The notes: generated from the sequence alone by a model not told the origin. A stretch of DNA of 64,000 nt from Sphingobacteriales bacterium (GCA_016219985.1 JACRJO010000030.1:1-64000), one strand, 5' to 3'. Shown: positions 52,556-61,888, numbered from the stretch's first letter. Translations and numbers: made by a program.

Positions 52556-53779
52556 ATGCCTTTCTCGCAGATCATAGGACAAACGGCCGTCAAACAGCAA
52601 CTGGTGGAACTGGTACAGCATAACCGGCTGAGTCATGCCTTGCTGTTTTTAGGCAAGGAAGGCAGTGGCGCTTTACCCCTGGCCCTGGCATTTGCGCAAT
52701 ATGTGGTTTGTGAAAAAGCCAATCCAAAGAAAGCCGTGGCGCCCGGCCCCTCCCTGTTTGGAGAAGAATTAGCCGTTAGCGAGGAGCCGGCAGCCGGCAG
52801 CCGGGAAAGTATCACGGACTCCTGCGGGATTTGCCCCGCCTGTCTCAAAGCCCAGCAACTGGTGCACCCGGATATTCATTATTCCTATCCCACCGTAACC
52901 CGGAAAGCCGGGGAGAAACCCATTGCCACGGATTTTATTACAGAATGGAGGGAATTCATCCGGCTCAATCCTTATGGCAACCTGTTCGATTGGATTGAAA
53001 TGATCAAGGAAAAGGAAAACAGCCAGGGCAAGATCACGGCAAGGGAATGTGATGAGATTATCCGGAAACTCAGTTTAAAGAGTTTTGAGAGCGAATACAA
53101 GATCCTGCTGATGTGGATGCCGGAAGAACTGGATAAGGAAGGAAACAAACTGCTGAAAATAATTGAAGAGCCGCCGGCCAATACGCTGTTTATCCTGGTA
53201 GCTGAAAACGAGGAAGGGATATTGCCAACGATCCTCAGTCGCTGCCAGCTGGTGAAAATTCCGGCGCTGGAGAATAAAGATATTGAAGAAGCCCTGGTCA
53301 GCCGGAACAAGACCGAACCGGTCATTGCCCGGCAGGTAGCCAGTGTCAGTGAAGGCAATTACCGGGAAGCTTTAATGCTGGTACAGCATGCCGAGGAGGA
53401 CTGGCAGACGCTCCTGCGGGACTGGCTGAATGCTATTCTCAAGACCGGACCCGTGGCGCAGGCCAAATGGGTGGAAGAGATCAGCCGCCTGGGCCGGGAA
53501 AAGCAAAAGCAGTTTCTCCGCTATTTTAACCACCTGCTGGAACAGGCTATCCATTACCGGATCATGGGCGACCAGCTGAATATTGGCGAAAAAGAGCGGG
53601 ATTTTGCCGAAAGACTCAATAAAATCGCCGGAATCGAGCAGCAACAGGCCATTATTGAAGAACTCGACCGGGCCAGCTATTATATTGAACGCAATGCCCA
53701 TGGCAAAATGCTCTTCCATGCCCTGACCATTAAACTATACCATATAATTCAGGATAAGATTGTATTTTTGATGGAATGA
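52556..53779 (+). CDS. holB: DNA polymerase III delta-prime subunit
   Basis: Part of the clamp loader. The 407 residues hold a AAA+ fold with a degenerate Walker A (LFLGKEGSGAL, no lysine, as in delta-prime), the zinc-binding cysteines in VVCEKA and CGICPAC, and IIEEPPANTLFIL with LSRCQ (sensor 1). The region between the first cysteine and CGICPAC is about 25 residues longer than I expect and contains GC-rich tandem bases (see findings). It begins at ATG 52556. Confidence 0.93.
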   Translation: MPFSQIIGQTAVKQQLVELVQHNRLSHALLFLGKEGSGALPLALAFAQYVVCEKANPKKAVAPGPSLFGEELAVSEEPAAGSRESITDSCGICPACLKAQQLVHPDIHYSYPTVTRKAGEKPIATDFITEWREFIRLNPYGNLFDWIEMIKEKENSQGKITARECDEIIRKLSLKSFESEYKILLMWMPEELDKEGNKLLKIIEEPPANTLFILVAENEEGILPTILSRCQLVKIPALENKDIEEALVSRNKTEPVIARQVASVSEGNYREALMLVQHAEEDWQTLLRDWLNAILKTGPVAQAKWVEEISRLGREKQKQFLRYFNHLLEQAIHYRIMGDQLNIGEKERDFAERLNKIAGIEQQQAIIEELDRASYYIERNAHGKMLFHALTIKLYHIIQDKIVFLME

Positions 53780-53998
53780 GGTTGAGAAAATGGTGAATAG
53801 AAAATAACGAACAGGAGGTTAAATCCCTGAGTTACACGTCGGTTAAGCATCTTATTTCATACAATATAGTTTTATAAATAGCTGGTAAGCAGTTTTTTGC
53901 ATCAAAACTATAGGCCCCGCTTGTAACGCAGCAACTGATTTTCCCTGTTAAACTTTAATTTTTAATTGCTACCGGAATGAGTCCGGAACATTAAGTAT

Positions 53999-55435
53999 AT
54001 GGGTTGTACAGGTTGCAGCACGGCTTCCGGTGGAAAGCCAAACGGATGTAAGAGCAATGGCGGATGCAGTTCCGGCGGCTGTAACCGCATGAACGCACAC
54101 GACTGGCTGCGCAACCTGCCCATGCTCGATTTTGACAGCGCCTGCAAAGTCATTGAAGTCAGTTTCAGCCAGGGAACCCGCAAGGATTTTTTCCGCAATC
54201 CCACTTTACAGCCTTTTGAAAAAGGAGACCTGATCGCCGTGGAAGGGGTGAGCGGTTTTGACCTGGGGGAAGTATCCCTGACCGGGGAGATCGTGCGCCT
54301 GCAGATGAAGAAACGGAATGCCAAGGAAGACAATCCCGAAATGAAAAAAGTATTGCGCCGGGCAACCGACCGTGATATTGAAATATGGAAACAGAACAAA
54401 GCCCGTGAACCGGAAGCGGTGATCCGCAGCCGGGCCATTGCCAAGCAACTCAAACTGGATATGAAAATCAGCCAGGTGGAAATGCAGGCTGATGGGCGAA
54501 AAGCCACTTTCTTCTATATCGCCGACGGCCGGGTGGATTTCCGCGAGCTGATCAAAGTATATGCTTCTGAGTTCAAGGTAAAAGTGGAAATGCGCCAGAT
54601 CGGCGCCCGGCAGGAAGCCGGCAAGGTAGGCGGCATTGGCAGCTGCGGCCGTGAACTCTGCTGCAGTACCTGGCTTACTGATTTTAAATCGGTGAATACA
54701 GCCGCCGCCCGTTACCAGAACCTTTCCATCAACCAGACCAAACTCAGTGGTCAGTGCGGCCGTTTGAAATGCTGCCTGAACTATGAGCTCGATACCTATC
54801 TCGACGCCTTACAGCACTTCCCGGATAATTGTGATGTGATCCAGGTGGCCAAGGGCAATGCGTTCCTGATCAAGAAAGATATTTTCAAGAACCTGATGTG
54901 GTATACGCTGCCCGACAGCAATAAGCAATACCCGCTGACGATTGAACGGGTGCAAAAGATCAAATCCCTGAACCGCCAGGGCATCACCCCGGATGAACTG
55001 GAACCGGTGGATGTGACCGGCAAACAAAAAGAAGCGGAACCCGAAACCGTGGAGCTGGTGGGACAAATCAGTCTTCGCACCCTGGAAAAAGCCGAAAAAA
55101 AGAAGAAACAGCAGCAGCAACAACAACGCCAGCAACGTCCCCCGCAACGGCAGGGCGGCCAACAACAAAGTGGCGGGCAGCAGGGACAACAACGCAGGCA
55201 ACAAGGTGGTGGACAGCAACAAGGCGGCCAGCAGCAAAGGGGACAACAAGGCGGTGGACAGCAGGGACAACAACGCAGGCAACAAGGTGGTGGACAGCAA
55301 CAACAAGGCCAGGGCAGCCGAAACCAGCAGCGTCCGAATAATCCTAACAGGAACCCGGGCAACCGGCAACAGGGCCAGGGTAACCAGCAACGGCCGAATA
55401 ACCCGAATGCCGGAACAGGTAAGCAGGAATCTTAG
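53999..55435 (+). CDS. PSP1/RicT-like protein with glutamine- and glycine-rich tail
   Basis: Encodes 478 residues. A cysteine- and glycine-rich start (MGCTGCSTASGG and GGCSSGGC) precedes a PSP1 domain with GSCGRELCCSTWL and SGQCGRLKCCLNYE. In Bacillus RicT/YaaT is an iron-sulfur protein of the Y-complex that acts with RNase Y, and yaaT lies near holB as here. After about residue 365 comes a disordered tail made of Q, G, R and N with internal repeats. Such tails may bind RNA or drive condensation (inference). Confidence 0.9.
   Translation: MGCTGCSTASGGKPNGCKSNGGCSSGGCNRMNAHDWLRNLPMLDFDSACKVIEVSFSQGTRKDFFRNPTLQPFEKGDLIAVEGVSGFDLGEVSLTGEIVRLQMKKRNAKEDNPEMKKVLRRATDRDIEIWKQNKAREPEAVIRSRAIAKQLKLDMKISQVEMQADGRKATFFYIADGRVDFRELIKVYASEFKVKVEMRQIGARQEAGKVGGIGSCGRELCCSTWLTDFKSVNTAAARYQNLSINQTKLSGQCGRLKCCLNYELDTYLDALQHFPDNCDVIQVAKGNAFLIKKDIFKNLMWYTLPDSNKQYPLTIERVQKIKSLNRQGITPDELEPVDVTGKQKEAEPETVELVGQISLRTLEKAEKKKKQQQQQQRQQRPPQRQGGQQQSGGQQGQQRRQQGGGQQQGGQQQRGQQGGGQQGQQRRQQGGGQQQQGQGSRNQQRPNNPNRNPGNRQQGQGNQQRPNNPNAGTGKQES
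55178..55303 (+). repeat. Coding 81-bp duplication in the PSP1 gene tail
   Basis: The 45 bases at 55178-55222 recur at 55259-55303 without a difference, an offset of 81 bases or 27 codons. It encodes QQGQQRRQQGGGQQQ twice. The repeats keep the frame, which is typical of a low-complexity region that grows by slippage or unequal exchange. Confidence 0.85.
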
Positions 55436-55472
55436 CTTACTCTTTACTTCATTTTATTTCTGAACAATTATT

Positions 55473-58391
55473 TCACTCCACGCCCAGCGCCCTGTACAGG
55501 GCGTCCTGGATCTTGCCACGTATCAGCAGCTGGGAGATTTTATTGTGGTCGCGGGAAGGATATACCCGGTTGGAGAGAAAGATATAGACGAGATCGTATT
55601 GGGGATCCACCCATACGCAGGTGCCGGTAAAACCGGTATGCCCGAATGTGGAAGGAGAAGCAAGCAGGGAAGGATAGGGATCTTTGCGCAACTGGTTATC
55701 CTTTTCGGGTTTGTCAAAACCCAGCCCGCGGCGGCTGACCTTGCTGTTATATACCGTAAACAACCTGATTGTCTCCGGCTTCAGGTAACGCTGCCCGTTG
55801 AGCACACCTTTATTCAGCAGCATCTGGTACAATAAGGACAGGTCGTAGGCATTGGAAAATAAACCGGCATGCCCGGCCACGCCCCCGAACATGGATGCAC
55901 CTTCATCATGCACATCCCCCTGCAGACCTTGTTGCCGGAAATAATGATCCGTTTCCGTAGGGACCATGCATTCCGGCTGGAAGCGGTTACGGGGACTAAA
56001 ACCGGTGGAATACATTCCCATTTTATCATAGAATGTTTTCCGGGTATACTGGTCGAGCGTCATTCCGCTGAGCTGCTCCACTATTTTTCCCAGGAAAATA
56101 AAATCGTTGTCACTGTACACATATTTGCCGGGTGCGGTAAGGGGGCTTTTTAATATCCGCTGCAGGATCGTGTCTTCCCAGTCATCCCGCAGGTAAAAAT
56201 TCTCCGCCACCCTTACTCCGTATCCTTTTTGTGGTTTTGTTTCATAAAAGCCGGGTTTGGGCAACCCGTTTCCATTCATCGTTTCCTTATAAAAAGCGAT
56301 AAAGGGCACCAGCCCGGCCTGGTGTAATAAAATATCCCGGATCACCAGGTTTTCTTTATCGCTGCCTTTAACCCAGGGCAAATAATCCTTCAGCGTTCCG
56401 TCCAGGCTGATCTTTCCTTCTTCATAAAGTTTCATGATGGAAACCGTGGTGGCCGATACCTTGGTCACGGATGCCAGGTCGAAGATACTCTCCGGGCTCA
56501 TGGCGGGAGAAGCCGGATCATATTCGTAATGACCAAAGGCTTTGTGATAAATGATCTCGCCCTTGTGCGCGGCGAGTACCACACAACCCGGAAAAGCCTG
56601 CTGGGCGATCCCGTCCAGGGCAATGGAATCCACTGCCTGCAGGGCGCTGCGGGTCTCCCCGGGTGTTAGCGGTTTTTTATACTGTACAATACCCTCCCCG
56701 TACCTGAAACGGCAAACGGAAACGGGCAGTTTGCCCCGGGCCTGGATCTTTCCCTCCAGTATATCCGCCGCCACCTGCTGGGTGATCTCATCATCCTGGT
56801 AACAGGCCAGCAGGGTATAGGCATCGCAGAAATTTTTATTCGCCAGTACATTGCCAAAACTAACCGTGATGGTTTTGATAAAGTTCAGGCTGTTGTACAA
56901 TTTTAAAGCGGGGGCGCTCAGTCCAAAATTATCCATGGGCCTGTTTGAATAATTATGGACTCCTATCACAATGGCATCATAACTGCCGTCCCTGGGAATG
57001 GCGTTTAGAATTGAATCAGCTTTTTCCGGGCTGTCCTTGTAAGAGAACAGAAATACATCCGCCCCCAGGTCAGCCTGCAGTCTTTTCCCGAAGGGGGGCA
57101 GCTCTTTGGCACCGATCCCGATATAGGCAATCTTTTTTTGTGAGGCGGTCAATGGCACCTGTGCATAATCAGTTCGGGAAGCGTTTGTGCCTGCCTGTGT
57201 CAATAACGTGATCCCCTGTTCCGCTACTTCCCGGCGGATGGCATCGGTTTTTGCATTAAGATCCGCCAGCAGGTTATTCGTATCGATCCGGGCAGACTTG
57301 TTCAGTCCCAGCTGGTATTTGGCCCCCAGCACTTTTCTCACTTTATTGTAAATATCCTGCCAGGTGAGCCTGTTTTCCCCAATGGCTTTTTTAATGGCTT
57401 CAATGGATTCCGGGACACTGGCCGGCAGGCAGAGCATATCATTCCCGGCTACAAGGGCTTCCACGGAAATGGTCCCTCCCGGAAAATATTTGGCCACCCC
57501 TTTCATCTCCAGGGCATCGGTAAACGTGAGCCCGTTGTAGTGGAGACTGTTGCGCAGCAGGTCGGTCACATTATTCCTGGAAATGGAAGTGGCTTTATTC
57601 GCCGTACTATCAATGGCCGGGATATAGAGGTGGGCGATCATCACGCTTCCCACGCCCTCCTCGAACAGCGCTTTGAACGGCACCAGCTCCAGTGAATCCA
57701 GTTGCCCCATGCTTTTATTGATCACGGGCAGGTCGAGGTGTGAGTCCACATCCACGTCCCCATGACCGGGAAAATGTTTGGCGCAGGCCATGATGCCCGC
57801 ATCCTGCATCCCCTTCATATAGGCGACTCCAAAAGCAGCGACCTTATCCTTGTCTTCCCCAAAAGAACGAAAACCGATCACCGGGTTATTGGGGTTGTTG
57901 TTGATATCCACCACCGGGGCATAGTTCACATGTACCCCGATCCGTTTGCATTGTTCGCCCACGGCCAGTCCCATCCGGTACACCAGGTTCTGGTCTTTAA
58001 CTGCACCGATGGTCAGCTGGTAAGGGAATTTGGCCACACTGTCTAACCGCATCCCCAGTCCCCATTCCCCGTCGATCGTTACCATCAGCGGTGTTTGCGC
58101 AATACTTTGATAAAAGTTGGTCAGGTTGGCCTGGCGAACGGGACCACCCTGGAAAAAGCAGAGGGCGCCGACATTGTATTGCCGAATGTCCTCGGTCACT
58201 TTCGCCACATGATCCGCCCCCAGGTTGGAGTGGGCCCGGATGACCATCAGCTGCGCGATGCGCTGATCATCCGTCAGGGAGTTGAACACACTGTCCACCC
58301 ATTGTGCCTTGTTAAGACCGCTTTTGTACTGGGCCGTTGCCATCAGCGGGAGCAGCAGTAATGCAGGAAAGAACGGCTTGAAAATCCGCAT
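55473..58391 (-). CDS. Fused beta-N-acetylglucosaminidase (GH3) and class C serine hydrolase
   Basis: Encodes 972 residues with a signal peptide (MRIFKPFFPALLLLPLMATA). The GH3 half (about 40-380) has NagZ features: KHFPGHGDVDVDSH at 205-218, with D216 and H218 the likely dyad, and nucleophile D292 in FTDALEMKGV. The second half (about 620-972) is a class C beta-lactamase/esterase fold with S641-V-T-K644, YSDN at 759 and HTG at 918-920. It probably acts on peptidoglycan fragments in the periplasm: glucosaminidase plus peptidase or esterase. Fusions of this kind are known in Bacteroidota. It runs towards the PSP1 gene, 37 bases away. Confidence 0.93.
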   Translation of the reverse strand: MRIFKPFFPALLLLPLMATAQYKSGLNKAQWVDSVFNSLTDDQRIAQLMVIRAHSNLGADHVAKVTEDIRQYNVGALCFFQGGPVRQANLTNFYQSIAQTPLMVTIDGEWGLGMRLDSVAKFPYQLTIGAVKDQNLVYRMGLAVGEQCKRIGVHVNYAPVVDINNNPNNPVIGFRSFGEDKDKVAAFGVAYMKGMQDAGIMACAKHFPGHGDVDVDSHLDLPVINKSMGQLDSLELVPFKALFEEGVGSVMIAHLYIPAIDSTANKATSISRNNVTDLLRNSLHYNGLTFTDALEMKGVAKYFPGGTISVEALVAGNDMLCLPASVPESIEAIKKAIGENRLTWQDIYNKVRKVLGAKYQLGLNKSARIDTNNLLADLNAKTDAIRREVAEQGITLLTQAGTNASRTDYAQVPLTASQKKIAYIGIGAKELPPFGKRLQADLGADVFLFSYKDSPEKADSILNAIPRDGSYDAIVIGVHNYSNRPMDNFGLSAPALKLYNSLNFIKTITVSFGNVLANKNFCDAYTLLACYQDDEITQQVAADILEGKIQARGKLPVSVCRFRYGEGIVQYKKPLTPGETRSALQAVDSIALDGIAQQAFPGCVVLAAHKGEIIYHKAFGHYEYDPASPAMSPESIFDLASVTKVSATTVSIMKLYEEGKISLDGTLKDYLPWVKGSDKENLVIRDILLHQAGLVPFIAFYKETMNGNGLPKPGFYETKPQKGYGVRVAENFYLRDDWEDTILQRILKSPLTAPGKYVYSDNDFIFLGKIVEQLSGMTLDQYTRKTFYDKMGMYSTGFSPRNRFQPECMVPTETDHYFRQQGLQGDVHDEGASMFGGVAGHAGLFSNAYDLSLLYQMLLNKGVLNGQRYLKPETIRLFTVYNSKVSRRGLGFDKPEKDNQLRKDPYPSLLASPSTFGHTGFTGTCVWVDPQYDLVYIFLSNRVYPSRDHNKISQLLIRGKIQDALYRALGVE

Positions 58392-58510
58392 GGTTAGATT
58401 TATTAATATGAGGGTAAAAGAGTAAATAAAATTAGCGGTTTTGAGGCAAAGCGGGTGTCAGCCTTCGCTTAAAAATGAAATGGTTATTTTTGACGGCTAA
58501 ACCGGATTTT

Positions 58511-60364
58511 GTGCCTGATAAGATTACGCTGTTACCTGATAATATTGCCAACCAGATCGCTGCGGGGGAAGTGATTCAACGCCCGGCCAGTGCGGTTAAG
58601 GAATTACTGGAAAATGCCGTGGATGCCGGGGCCACTGAAATCAAACTGATCATCAATGACGCGGGCAAGGCCCTGTTGCAGGTGACCGATAACGGGAGCG
58701 GGATGAGCGAGACCGACGCCAGGATGTGTTTTGAGCGGCACGCCACTTCCAAGATCAGGAGCATAGAAGACCTGTTCCATATCCGGACCATGGGTTTCCG
58801 GGGTGAGGCCCTGGCCTCTATTGCCGCGGTAGCCCAGGTGGAGCTGAAAACCAAAAGGGCCGAAGACGAAACCGGAACCTATATTGAAGTGGAGAACAGC
58901 CAGGTAAAAAAACAGGAGCCGGTAGCATCTCCTAATGGGAGCAGTATTGCGATGAAGAACTTATTCTTCAATGTACCAGCCCGCCGGAATTTCCTGAAAA
59001 GCAATGCGGCCGAAATGCGGCATATTGTAGACGAGTTTACCCGTGTGGCCATGTCCTTCCCTGAAATCCTGTTCACCCTGACGGCGAATAACCAGCAATT
59101 ATTCCACCTGGAAGCGGGCAGTTTAAAGCAACGGATCGTTCAGTTGCTGGGAAGTAATTACAATGCCAGGCTCGTAACGGTAAAAGAAGAGACCGATTAC
59201 ATGAATATCTACGGTTTTGCGGGCAAACCCGAAACCGCCAAGAAGACCCGGGGCGACCAGTATTTTTTCGTCAATAACCGTTTTATTAAAAGCGCATACC
59301 TGAACCATGCGGTGATGAATGCCTACCAGGAAATGATCCCTTCGGACAGTTTCCCGATGTATGTATTGTTCATCGACCTGGACCCCACTGTGGTGGATGT
59401 GAATGTGCACCCTACCAAGCAGGAGATCAAATTTGAAGACGAGAAGATCGTTTATGCCTTTGTACAGGCGGCGGTGAAACATGCCCTGGCGCAGTTCAGC
59501 GTCACCCCTACCCTCGACTTCGACCTGGATGCTTCGATCCAGCAATTGCCCTCGATCCAGCAGCCTTTTACCGATGAAAAAAGATCTGCGGCTGCGGCCG
59601 GTTCCATATTTAAAGGCTTTACACAAAAAAACCAGGCGCATTTTATTGAGAAAAGCGGAAGCGGGGAGTTGAAACACTGGAAGGATTTTTATGAAAGCAG
59701 CGAGACCGGGGCTACAGGCCTGCCTGCCGGTCAGGCAGGTTACGAGCAAGGCCCCGTTCCCGGGATACAGCCCGCCACCCGCAGTGCGACACTCGCAGCC
59801 GAAACCGAAATAACCCAGTTACTGAATACCTATATCACTATCCCATCAAACAATGGTTTCCTCTTGCTCCACCAGCAATCGGCGCATGAGCGGGTATTGT
59901 ATGAGCAATTGAGTGCGGCAGGCAAGGATAAACCCGTGGCCACACAGCAGAGTATGTTCCCCTCAACCCTGGAACTGACCCCTTCGGATGCTGCAGTAAT
60001 GGAAGAGATCATGGAAGACCTGCGCTACCTCGGTTATACGATCGGGCCCTTTGGCAAGAATACCTACGTAATCCAGGGTACACCGGCCGATGTGGAAGCG
60101 GGCAATGACAAGCATATCATTGATATCCTCCTCGAACAATACAAACATTTCAGTCCCGAAGTAAAATTCTCCAAGCGGGAAAAACTGGTGCGTTCCTTAG
60201 CCCGGCAACAATCCATTAAAGCCGGCACAAGACTGACAGAACGGGAAATGCGGCAACTGGTGAATGATCTCTTTGCCTGTACCACCCCGAATGTAACGCC
60301 GGATGGCAATCCGACTTATTTAGAGTTTAAGCAGGAGCAGTTGGAGCGGATGTTTGGGAGGTAG
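58511..60364 (+). CDS. mutL: DNA mismatch repair protein MutL
   Basis: Links MutS to later repair steps. The 617 residues start at GTG 58511 (VPDKITLLPDN), which fits the family better than ATG 58475 twelve codons upstream. The N-terminal ATPase has LLENAVDAGA, DNGSGM and RGEAL; FNVPARRNFLKS lies near 165. A long linker (about 330-430) contains a 7-codon block encoded by a REP-like hairpin. The C-terminal domain shows LHQQSAHERVLYE where endonuclease MutL has DQHAAHERI, and the CPHGRP motif is CTTPNVTP. This suggests loss of that nuclease site. Confidence 0.95.
   Translation: MPDKITLLPDNIANQIAAGEVIQRPASAVKELLENAVDAGATEIKLIINDAGKALLQVTDNGSGMSETDARMCFERHATSKIRSIEDLFHIRTMGFRGEALASIAAVAQVELKTKRAEDETGTYIEVENSQVKKQEPVASPNGSSIAMKNLFFNVPARRNFLKSNAAEMRHIVDEFTRVAMSFPEILFTLTANNQQLFHLEAGSLKQRIVQLLGSNYNARLVTVKEETDYMNIYGFAGKPETAKKTRGDQYFFVNNRFIKSAYLNHAVMNAYQEMIPSDSFPMYVLFIDLDPTVVDVNVHPTKQEIKFEDEKIVYAFVQAAVKHALAQFSVTPTLDFDLDASIQQLPSIQQPFTDEKRSAAAAGSIFKGFTQKNQAHFIEKSGSGELKHWKDFYESSETGATGLPAGQAGYEQGPVPGIQPATRSATLAAETEITQLLNTYITIPSNNGFLLLHQQSAHERVLYEQLSAAGKDKPVATQQSMFPSTLELTPSDAAVMEEIMEDLRYLGYTIGPFGKNTYVIQGTPADVEAGNDKHIIDILLEQYKHFSPEVKFSKREKLVRSLARQQSIKAGTRLTEREMRQLVNDLFACTTPNVTPDGNPTYLEFKQEQLERMFGR
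59719..59739 (+). repeat. REP-like hairpin inside mutL
   Basis: CCTGCCTG (59719-59726) pairs with CAGGCAGG (59732-59739) over a 5-base loop. In the mutL frame it reads GLPAGQAG at about residues 402-410, in the disordered linker. It is the same element as the intergenic hairpins. Confidence 0.8.
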
Positions 60365-60366
60365 GG

Positions 60367-60407
60367 AGCCCCCTAAACCTGCCTGCGGTAGGCAGGTTTA
60401 GGGGGCT
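60367..60407. terminator. Shared terminator of convergent mutL and PBP4 genes
   Basis: AGCCCCCTAAACCTGCCT (60367-60384) pairs without a mismatch with AGGCAGGTTTAGGGGGCT (60390-60407) over loop GCGGT, an 18-bp stem. It lies between the mutL stop and the stop of the convergent gene at 60413, and its core is the REP motif. Confidence 0.85.
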
Positions 60408-60412
60408 GTACT

Positions 60413-61888
60413 TCAATTCTTCTCCCTTATCCCCTGTATGAATTTCTCCACCGCCCTCCTCACTTCCGTTGCGGAGGCCTGGTGATTATTGACCAGGGTG
60501 GAAAAGATCAGGAGCTTCCCTTTCTTCGTATATAAGAAACCACTCAAAGCCACCACCCCGGAGAGCGTGCCGGTTTTGGCGTAGATATAACCGCTGTCGG
60601 CCTTAAAATAAGAACTGATGGTGCCCTCACCACCGGTGGCAAAAATGGTTTTGATCCGTTCCATCCCGAACTCCTGTTTCATTTTATTCAGGATGGCCAC
60701 AAAGTCCTGTGGCGTAAAGAGATTATAGCGGCTGAGCCCGGAACCATCCGCCCAGCGGGGCTTCTGGGGCAGGTCTTTGAAATCGGTTTTAAGGATCGTA
60801 TCAATGATTTTCTCATCATTCATGTACCCCAGCATTTCATTACTCACCATCAGCAAGGATTGTTCAGCAAAGAAATTATCCGAACGGTGCATCATGGGTT
60901 TGAGGAGGGAGTCGGTGGGCCGACTATAGACTGGCACCCACCTTTTTACAGTAAAAAAAGCAATATCACAATTTTCACAATAATATGCATACAGATTCTG
61001 TTTCCCTGAATGTTCAATCATTTCTGTTTTTCTCTTCAACGTATCACCTAGAAACTCAGACACGGTTGTCATTCCGTTGGTCACAAAAGGAATCTGCTGA
61101 GTTGTAAACACTGTCTTTGCCTCCCTGATGTAAAAATCATTGGTTGAAAAAGAACGGCCGATCCTTACAGCAGGAGAAGGGTATTTATGAAACCGGTTGA
61201 TCCAGGTTTGCTTTTGATTTAACAACTTATCAAAATAGCTGCTTCCTGTTTTAAACAATGAATAAACAGGTATCGAATTATGTGCAGAGTCAATTTTAAC
61301 TCTTTCATCTGGCGGAACCAGGCTGGCGGTAATCACATTACCAAAGACAGGAAAGCGATTATGCTCTGCCATATAAGTTTCTTCATAATCATTCCAGGAC
61401 CATCCATTCCCCAAACCATCCGAACTTCTTGTACTATCGTAGAACAATGCCAGTTTTAAACCTTGATTTCTTACTTTATTATATAAAAATTCAAACACCG
61501 GTTGAGAAGCAAAAGAGTGTTCCAGAAAAGTCGGGTCACCTGCCGGCTTAATACCTATCACCTGATCTTTATACCCTTTCTCTTCTGGCACACCATACCG
61601 CAACCCCACCAGGCTATCCCCCAAATACTTCATCGCCGCATAACAGGTCGGGATCTTGGTATTGCTGGCGGGCACGAAATATTTATCGCCCTGGTAATTG
61701 TAGAGGTATTTGCCGGCAGCGGGGTCATAAATGCTGATACCAATATGCGCCGTCCGGAGCGGGGTTGCCCGTATGACATTTTCCTTCGCCGACCGGGAGA
61801 TTTGTTTGTTTATGGAGCAAGCGGAGAGAAGTAAAAATTCTAACGTCAAAATTAAAAATAGCACTCCGAAGGTTTGAAATGTTTTCAT
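60413..61888 (-). CDS. dacB: D-alanyl-D-alanine carboxypeptidase, PBP4 type lipoprotein
   Basis: Encodes 491 residues from ATG 61888 (MKTFQTFGVLF). A lipobox (EFLLLSAC, cysteine 24) suggests a membrane anchor. The three penicillin-binding motifs are present: SxxK at 75-78 (PASNTKI), SDN at 336-338 and KTG at 438-440. It trims or cuts peptidoglycan peptides in the periplasm. The gene is convergent with mutL and ends just past the long hairpin. A decayed copy of its first codons lies upstream at 61929-62010. Confidence 0.93.
   Translation of the reverse strand: MKTFQTFGVLFLILTLEFLLLSACSINKQISRSAKENVIRATPLRTAHIGISIYDPAAGKYLYNYQGDKYFVPASNTKIPTCYAAMKYLGDSLVGLRYGVPEEKGYKDQVIGIKPAGDPTFLEHSFASQPVFEFLYNKVRNQGLKLALFYDSTRSSDGLGNGWSWNDYEETYMAEHNRFPVFGNVITASLVPPDERVKIDSAHNSIPVYSLFKTGSSYFDKLLNQKQTWINRFHKYPSPAVRIGRSFSTNDFYIREAKTVFTTQQIPFVTNGMTTVSEFLGDTLKRKTEMIEHSGKQNLYAYYCENCDIAFFTVKRWVPVYSRPTDSLLKPMMHRSDNFFAEQSLLMVSNEMLGYMNDEKIIDTILKTDFKDLPQKPRWADGSGLSRYNLFTPQDFVAILNKMKQEFGMERIKTIFATGGEGTISSYFKADSGYIYAKTGTLSGVVALSGFLYTKKGKLLIFSTLVNNHQASATEVRRAVEKFIQGIREKN

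Noticed and set aside
55140..55400. Regular repeats that could suggest a CRISPR array
   Set aside because: The repeats are in frame, unequal in spacing, and encode a Q/G/R-rich tail of the PSP1 protein.
58475..58510. ATG start of mutL twelve codons upstream
   Set aside because: MutL proteins begin at the PDKI..LP segment; GTG at 58511 puts the start just there. The ATG remains possible.
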